NCBI RefSeq assembly: GCF_029873635.1
Contig: NC_080425.1
Coordinates: 40,861,390-40,925,389, forward strand
DNA: 64,000 bases
Source: Malania oleifera
Taxonomy: Eukaryota > Streptophyta > Magnoliopsida > Santalales > Ximeniaceae
Direction of reading: 5' to 3'
Shown here: piece after piece, positions 58,286-64,000 of the stretch
Numbering within the stretch: the first letter of the stretch is position 1
Layout of the letters: each line of letters begins with the position of its first letter
Program-made: the position numbers and the translations under genes
Notes under the pieces: model-generated
The model's database searches: none
What the model saw: the letters and a program-made list of their open reading frames with translations, nothing else
What the model was told of the DNA's origin: nothing

Positions 58286-60479
58286 GTGTGGATCGAAAGC
58301 AACACTTTCAATCTGCACCTAGAAAAGGTTGGGAAGGAGGTTTTGTTCATTTGCAAGAGATCTTGACTAACTAGACAATGGATTACGATCCCTCTTTCAG
58401 CCGCAAGATAGGTTTGTTATTTGTCTTTCGTCTTCTAAAATTTGGAATGCTTCTCTTGTCACAAAACATTTGGTAGAATGCATTTTTTGGTGGCAAGTAG
58501 TTGAATGACAAAGGTCGGTTGGATTTGGGAGTGCAATTCGAATGACAAAAGAAGCTCTATATTCATTCTAGGGGCCTCGAAAGAGGAAAGCAAATGTAGT
58601 TTTGTTGTAGCTTTGGGGTTTGCGAGAGTTATGTAGAAGGTTCCTAACCCCAATAGGGGGGTAGGAATGAGCTTGTAGAACCAAATGATCAACAAAGTTG
58701 GAATGATGCCTTAATAGGAGATACATTGCCAAAGGTGCAGCAGGGTGGGTGGTTTTATGACACCTCTGAAGGCATGATGCGGCCTTCGGTGGATGTGATG
58801 ATGATGGTTTCAGAGGGCATCGTTTCAGCTTGGGATTGTGAGGTGGAAGAGGGCAAAAATCTGGGCAGTCTAGAATAATGAAGTGGACTTGGAGTTGGCA
58901 GGAGGTATGTAGAAGGTTCCTAACCCCAAGAGAGAGGTAGGAATGAGCTTGTAGAATCAAATGATCAATGAAGTTGGAATGATGCTTTGATAGGAGATAC
59001 GTTGCCAAAGGTGCTGTAGGGTGGGTGGTTTTGTGGCACCTCTAGAGGCATGATGCAACCTTCGGTGGATGTGATGTTGACAGCTGGTACGGATGGCATC
59101 GTTTCAGCTTGGGTTTGTGCGGTGTAAAAGGGCTAAAGGGGCACTCTAGAATAATAAAGTGGGCTTGGAGTTGGGTGGGCTGGGTATTATACACATTTCT
59201 TTGAACTTGGGTCTTCTGATGGATGTTTTTGGGCTTGATTCAACTAAATTTGTAGGGCAGCTTGTTTCAACTAATTTATACTCTCCAAAGCTAGCCCAAC
59301 ACAAACCTCAGGCTTTGCAAGTTTCTCCCATTAGAAATCAAGCCCAATGCCAACTGAATAACTTCATTGGCAGTCCATGGGTTTAGGTAAATCTCCTTGC
59401 AAACAGGCTCAAAGCATGGGAAAGACTTGTGTGATATAGGCGTTGAAACAGGTGGACAAGCGAGCTTGGTCTTGGTCAAAGCAAGGAGGTGGAGAAGTAG
59501 TGTCATGGTGCTTCCTCCTTGATGAGGATGGTCAGTGTGAATGAGCGCACGAGATATTTTCTAGTGGGCTGAGAGTGGGGTGGGGGGGGATGGGTTATCT
59601 AGAAGATAGATGAGCTTACTAAAAGGGTTTCTAGGGAGGATGGTTGTTAAGAGGTACATAGGGAGGATTATTGTACATACGACTGCTCAAGTTGGGAATC
59701 ACGGTGGTGCAAGTCCCAGTAACAACGAGCCTCAGGTTGTTTGAGGCAGCAATATCACAGGGTTACACTTGTTTTGGGGGGGGGGGGGGTTAAAGTGGGG
59801 GGGAAAAGGGATGACTCAATTGTGAGGCTGTGGCAGATGCGATGCTAGTTAAGTTCTTGAAAAGACAAAGTTGATGGTAATTTTTACATTGAGGATTCAA
59901 ATGGGTTGAAAATCGATTAAAAAAGATGTTTAGTGAGGAAATTCCTACGGAGGAAAAGGAAATGGGGTGATGAATCAGACAAGGAAGGTGATGTGGGTAG
60001 TGATTTTGATCTTGATAAAGACAACTTTTGATGGAAAAAGAAGAAATTTCATTAAAAGATCATGAATGTACAAAGAGGAGAATAAGATATCCTCCTAGAA
60101 ACGTGACAAAGGCTACTTTAGCTGAGGTTCGTGAACTACTTGGTTATGGATCAGATTATTTTGATTTTATTGGCATTCCTTCTTTGTAATCTTCATCTTG
60201 AATGGATGATTTAATGGGAATTAGTGGTTTGGGAAATGTTGAAATAGAAAAAGCATAAGACAAAATTGAGCAGAATGAGACTGGTGTCTCGCCTGCCCAT
60301 GTCTCTCATTTTAAACATTTACTGGATAAAAAAGGTATATGGTTAGCAGATTTAGGGGGAAAGGAAGTCCACTTGTATGGTGGTAAAATTAAGGCTAGGA
60401 TGGGACAACCAAAATTGGCTAATTTGCAGTCCTCCATCAATTACGGTGGGAAAGAATTGAAAAGAGGTTTTCTTAGGTA
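58286..60479 (+). mobile_element. L1 ORF1-like copy 2, with a 276-bp tandem duplication
   Basis: Starts VWIESNTFNLHLEKVGKEVL, comparable with the copy 1 start. It ends with GGKEVHLYGGKIKARMGQ and ANLQSSINYGGKEL at 60330-60479, comparable with the other copies. Two tandem 276-bp units (58631-58906 and 58907-59182, both starting atgtagaaggttcctaacccc) sit in the middle. Poly-G tracts lie near 59580 and 59777. Interrupted; no function. Confidence 0.55.
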
Positions 60480-60700
60480 GTGTTTTGTTTAGGTTTAGGT
60501 AGTGCTTTGGGTGGTGGGTAGTTGTGGTTTGGTTTGTGGGCAGCTGTGGTCAGCTGTGGTTTGAGTTGTCTATAGTCTTTCTCTTTCTTTTCTTTGAGGT
60601 TTTCTTCTCCTCTCTTGTTTGTTTCTCTTTCTGTCTTAATATATCTTCTTAAAGAACAATTTTCCAGATAAATTCTCTGAAGAGTTAAAAATCATCCATC
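60480..60700. other. GT-rich then pyrimidine-rich tail after L1 ORF1 copy 2
   Basis: Tandem-like gtggtttggttgtgggcagctgtggtcagctgtgg sequence, then ctttctctttcttttc and an A-rich run near 60711-60726. Could be the ORF1-ORF2 spacer of the L1 family; nothing coding. Confidence 0.4.
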
Positions 60701-61860
60701 ATTCACAACCAAAAAAAAAAAAAAAAGAAAAAAGAATCAAGAGCATTTAGCAAGAGAGCCTGATCATCTGTCTCCCTCTTATTTGGATTACGGAAGAAAA
60801 TGGAAGTTTGATGGAAACACATCCCCTTGGTGAAAGAACAAATGAAAAATTGGAGCATCATTGAGAGTAGAAAGCTGATGAAGGCAGGAGGAGCTTCCCC
60901 AACCCAACAATATTCCTAAAACCGAAATTATCTGGTATCAACATTATTCCTCAATTATAGGAAAAACAAATGCGAGATTTGCAAAATGAATTTTCAAAAA
61001 ACTAGCATAGTTTCCATTGACCCTAGCTCATAACACCACGCATTATGTTGAAGCATATACTTGATATGGATTACTCCATGCCACTAGCAGTTGGATTCTA
61101 AAGGGATCAACCATAAACCACTTCCTGCTAAGGAAATATTTTTTCCCTTAAATTCCGCATACCTGGAAGATCCTCCCTCTCAGATCTAAGCAGAATCCCC
61201 CATCTAACAAGATGATTCCTGACTAATACCTAGATCCAATCACTAACAATTCATCATAATCTTTCTAACTAATGGGCAGCATGCACTAGTATCTTAAAGA
61301 GGGATAAATAATGCAAAGGAATTGAAGAGGCAACGTTTAGTTAGAGCAACTCAATCCCCAAGAGTGAAACAGGAGTCCTGCCACTACTGTAACCTCCTAG
61401 AGATCTTCTCAACCACTGGGTCTCAAAATGAAATGGAAGTCAGATTATTGCCTGTGGGAGTGGCCAAAATACATATCCTGCCACCAAAGCAAATTGAAAA
61501 ATAACATTAGTCTTCACATATACCCTCAATCCCACTCTTAAACCAGTTAATCCTAGGGCTAGAGATGAGCTAAAAAATTTGCCAAAATTGTTAAAATGTT
61601 AAGAGATTCTTTTAATGTCCTCAAATAGGGGGGGGAAAAAAAATGGTTTCTGCAAACTGTAAGTGAGAAATAGGCACCTCCTCAGATCCTACTCTTGTTC
61701 CATGAACAGTATTCTCCACTTTTCTATTCATCATCCTATTCAATACATGTCCTACCACAGTGAAAGGAAAAGGCTCTGAATGATCTCCATCTCTCACATC
61801 CTTCTTAAATGCAAACCAGGGCAGAGGTTCCATCAATTATGCATGAAACAGTGTATCCAT
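60700..61860 (-). mobile_element. L1-type LINE ORF2 (RT) fragment, inverted relative to the ORF1-like copies
   Basis: At 61621-61836 the - strand reads FPFTVVGHVLNRMMNR then VPISHLQFAETIFF, matching the L1 RT catalytic region (PFLFxxVADVLSRMM; VSHLQFADDTIFF) with the DD pair altered to ET. Further along the - strand, near 61260-61340, SSIPLHYLSLFKILVHAA matches the SSxPxYxLSLFKIP segment. Near 60830-60890 a QLSTLNDAPIFHLFFHQGDV-like reading follows. Broken in several frames; dead. Confidence 0.75.
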
Positions 61861-62117
61861 TGAAGAGAACCCTACCAAAAACGCATAGTTTACACTATTG
61901 TGAGTAAACAAATGACAAGAAATAATGTAAAATTCCTTTTTTTTTTTTGGTGATCTTGATGACTAAAATTAAAATAATATGATATTGGAGAGTATATCAT
62001 GTCCTATACTAGAGAAGAGCAATGTTTTTCTCTTTCGCGCGAAGACTTCTCCACCTCTCATCTTGTTATCACGCTTTTTCATGGTGCTGTTAGTTCTTGA
62101 TGGTGGGGGTTCATTCA

Positions 62118-63890
62118 GTCCGGATTGAAGGGAAACTCTTTGATATGAGATTGGATAAGTGGGAAAGGTTGTAGCTTTGTTTGTTCTTGAGAAGAATCGG
62201 CAACTCAATCGGCGGTAAGACTTTCATCAGCTGCAGAAACGTGGTTCTTGCAGGGAGTTTCGTCTCTTTTTGGAAGGTTAAGCAAGGAATTTTTGAAGCT
62301 TTCTGGTGGTTACGTTAACTATTGGATGGTGATTGATGTGATGAGGGCAGGTAAGTTCTTGGAATTAGGGTATGGATGGAGAGGCAAAAGGTATTCTCTG
62401 TCCCTGAAAGGGCCGAATGTGATGGCTGGCGTTGATTTGGGTAATAATTTAGTGCTTTGGTGAGCTCTTTTCTTCCTGGCATTGATGGTGTAGGTAGCAA
62501 AAAGATCACTGAGAATCGTTCTTGGAGTTGGGCAGTTTCAGGAAGCACTAATGATGCTGGTGTTCATTTTCGGCTTCTAAGGCTGTGTTGGAGGCAGTGT
62601 GATCGTTTCTGGCGGGTAGATGTAAGAGGAACTCCTTCGGCCTGCTTGACACGATCAATCAACGTTGCTGAGGGCAAGGATTTTGGTTGAGAAGATTTGT
62701 CTAGAGGCGGCTATGATTCCTTGCATGGATGAAGGGATGATGAAGGTTGGGTGGGTTGGGCCTGGGTCTTTGACAATTACTTTAGACCCAGGCCAGTTGT
62801 TTGACAGCAATAAAGGCCTATTAAAACCTCTGATGGACCTTGGTAATGAGAAAGAAAACACACTTGGGCCTACTGAATGGGCAGGCTCAAAAGTCTATCC
62901 AGGTCCCCAATCAGAATGAAGCCCTGAGTCTTTCTTTTTAGAACCTGTAAGGTGAGACTTCTTCTATGTTCAGAGCAGAAGCAAGCTGCAACTGTCTCAG
63001 CACTTTGCTAGACTTGAAATCAGATCCACGGTGGTCAAGGGGAGAGGAATAGCTATTAACAAAACCGAAAAGAGGAGTTGGAATTAGAAAGGTTGGTTTC
63101 CAAAAAATTAACTAAAATTCTGGAGGGTGATTTTTCTCCTGTTCAGGAGGAGAATGTTACTGGGTAGGGTTTCAGGAATGAAATTGTGGGAGCTTCTTCT
63201 AAGAATCTTGATTCTTGTGAGGTTGAAATTCAGGACTTTATTGTTGTTTCGAAGGGAAATTCAGTTGATAAGAAAGAAAATTCAAATAATTTGAGGAGTC
63301 AAAAGATTTTCGTTTTCCATAAGGAAGTGCAAATGGGTTTTGAAATGAGGAAACATCTTGAGAAATGCAAGATTCACTTGGTGAGAAAACAAAAAAAAAA
63401 TAAAAAAATCTTAAGAAAGACTCGAGGTGTTTCAAGTACTGTGGTGGAGCCAATTGGTGAGAAAGCTAGAAAGCTAGTACTTGCAAGGATAGTAAGAGAT
63501 GGGTTGATGTTTCGGATGATGATGGTGTACGCAGTAGTGATTTTGTATGTCACGGGGGCTTATTTTTGGATCATATTTGGGATCAGTGTGGATATTCTTC
63601 CTAGTCTTTTTTTGATCACCTGAGGGACTTATCTTATGTGCTGCTGCCTCCTCTAGAAGGTTTAGATGGAATTAGTACTTTTTGAGGATGATGTTTCTAA
63701 TGAAGGGCAAAAGGTAAAAGATGGAATTCTGCCCACTCCAGTTCAAGAAATTTCTGGTAAGGACCTTCAAGCTCGGAATTTGTTGGATTACCTGGGCCCT
63801 AATTTGTCTGAACACGGAGGAAATGAAGTGAGGCTTGATGGTGGTAAATCTAAGGTGAAGAAGGATCAGATTATGATGGGAAGGGCTTAA
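62118..63890 (+). mobile_element. L1 ORF1-like copy 3
   Basis: Starts VRIEGKLFDMRLDKWERL. The middle carries GKFLELGYGWRGKRYSLSLK (62350-62410), the segment equivalent to copy 1 GKLLELGLREKG. Lysine-rich readings are at 63186-63500. The C-terminal part has GKDLQARNLLDYLGPNLSEH and GGNEVRLDGGKSKVKKDQ at 63666-63890. Interrupted, but its C-terminal frame of 74 codons is open. Any ORF2 would lie beyond the right edge. Confidence 0.58.
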
Positions 63891-64000
63891 AGAGGACCTT
63901 TCTTGGTTGATTTTAGTTTATCATTATTTATTGTATATTTAACTTTTTTTTTTTGTGTTTGTTTTTGTTTTTTTTCCATTTTCCTTTTGATGATTTTGGT
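63891..64000. other. T-rich window end
   Basis: T-rich sequence after ORF1-like copy 3, no feature recognised. The window ends here. Confidence 0.4.

Noticed and set aside
58568-59008. - strand frame with repeated LILQAHSY-like motifs
   Set aside because: The repeat comes from the 276-bp DNA duplication; it is antisense to the L1 ORF1-like copy.

Overview
This 64 kb window is nuclear DNA from a flowering plant, most likely a eudicot. The evidence is spliced NIPA exons with plant-type introns, a plant SmB relative, Tekay-type Ty3/gypsy, SIRE-type and other Ty1/copia, RTE and L1 LINEs, caulimovirid fossils and long AT-rich spacers. It is a gene-poor, transposon-dense region. Only one convincing host gene is visible: a NIPA-type magnesium transporter on the + strand (45.7-50.5 kb), whose last exon or exons are not in the window. 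One further host-gene relative, an SmB snRNP protein (11.2-12.1 kb, - strand), is a pseudogene. Everything else is mobile DNA, its debris, or unannotatable AT-rich sequence.

Layout. 1-3.3 kb: a - strand copia element running off the left edge, with a short LTR and PBS at its 5' end. 3.3-6.4 kb: AT-rich spacer with a TCGAG-rich repeat, a CT microsatellite and a probable L1 ORF1 remnant. 6.4-10.1 kb: an essentially full-length RTE LINE (- strand) bounded by a 19-bp target-site duplication and carrying an internal duplication. 11.2-12.1 kb: the SmB pseudogene. 12.1-18.4 kb: an LTR retrotransposon that carries intronless pieces of at least three host genes (RNF10-like RING protein, DExH7-like helicase, PPR protein) instead of a normal pol, and is itself split by a 2.6 kb solo LTR with a perfect 5-bp target duplication. 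18.4-21.7 kb: an endogenous caulimovirid fossil split by a SIRE-like solo LTR. 21.7-29.2 kb: a non-autonomous Tekay-like element with about 2 kb LTRs and no recognisable gag-pol. Its interior holds a 500-bp direct repeat pair, a SINE, and a 30-bp tandem array just ahead of a TATA box. 29.2-31.8 kb: a second Ty3/gypsy family in the order pol end - LTR - PBS - gag. 31.8-42.25 kb: a - strand Tekay chromovirus interrupted by a related solo LTR, itself interrupted by another solo LTR (three nested levels, both insertions with perfect target duplications). 42.3-45.3 kb: a SIRE LTR piece, a TCGAG-rich repeat, caulimovirid scraps and AT-rich DNA. 45.4-50.5 kb: NIPA. 50.5-64 kb: L1 and copia debris, a composite tandem-repeat element, and three same-strand L1 ORF1-like copies with an inverted L1 ORF2 fragment between two of them. 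If NIPA is intact, all of this lies in one giant intron.

The most interesting object is the gene-fragment-carrying LTR retrotransposon at 12.1-18.4 kb. Other strong observations are the nested solo LTRs sharing a conserved TTACTGAG...TCTCACC...TTTCAG block, the GC-AG intron in NIPA, and the RTE LINE with a 231-bp foreign spacer inside a duplicated segment. All family assignments come from reading translations by eye; no database search was run.
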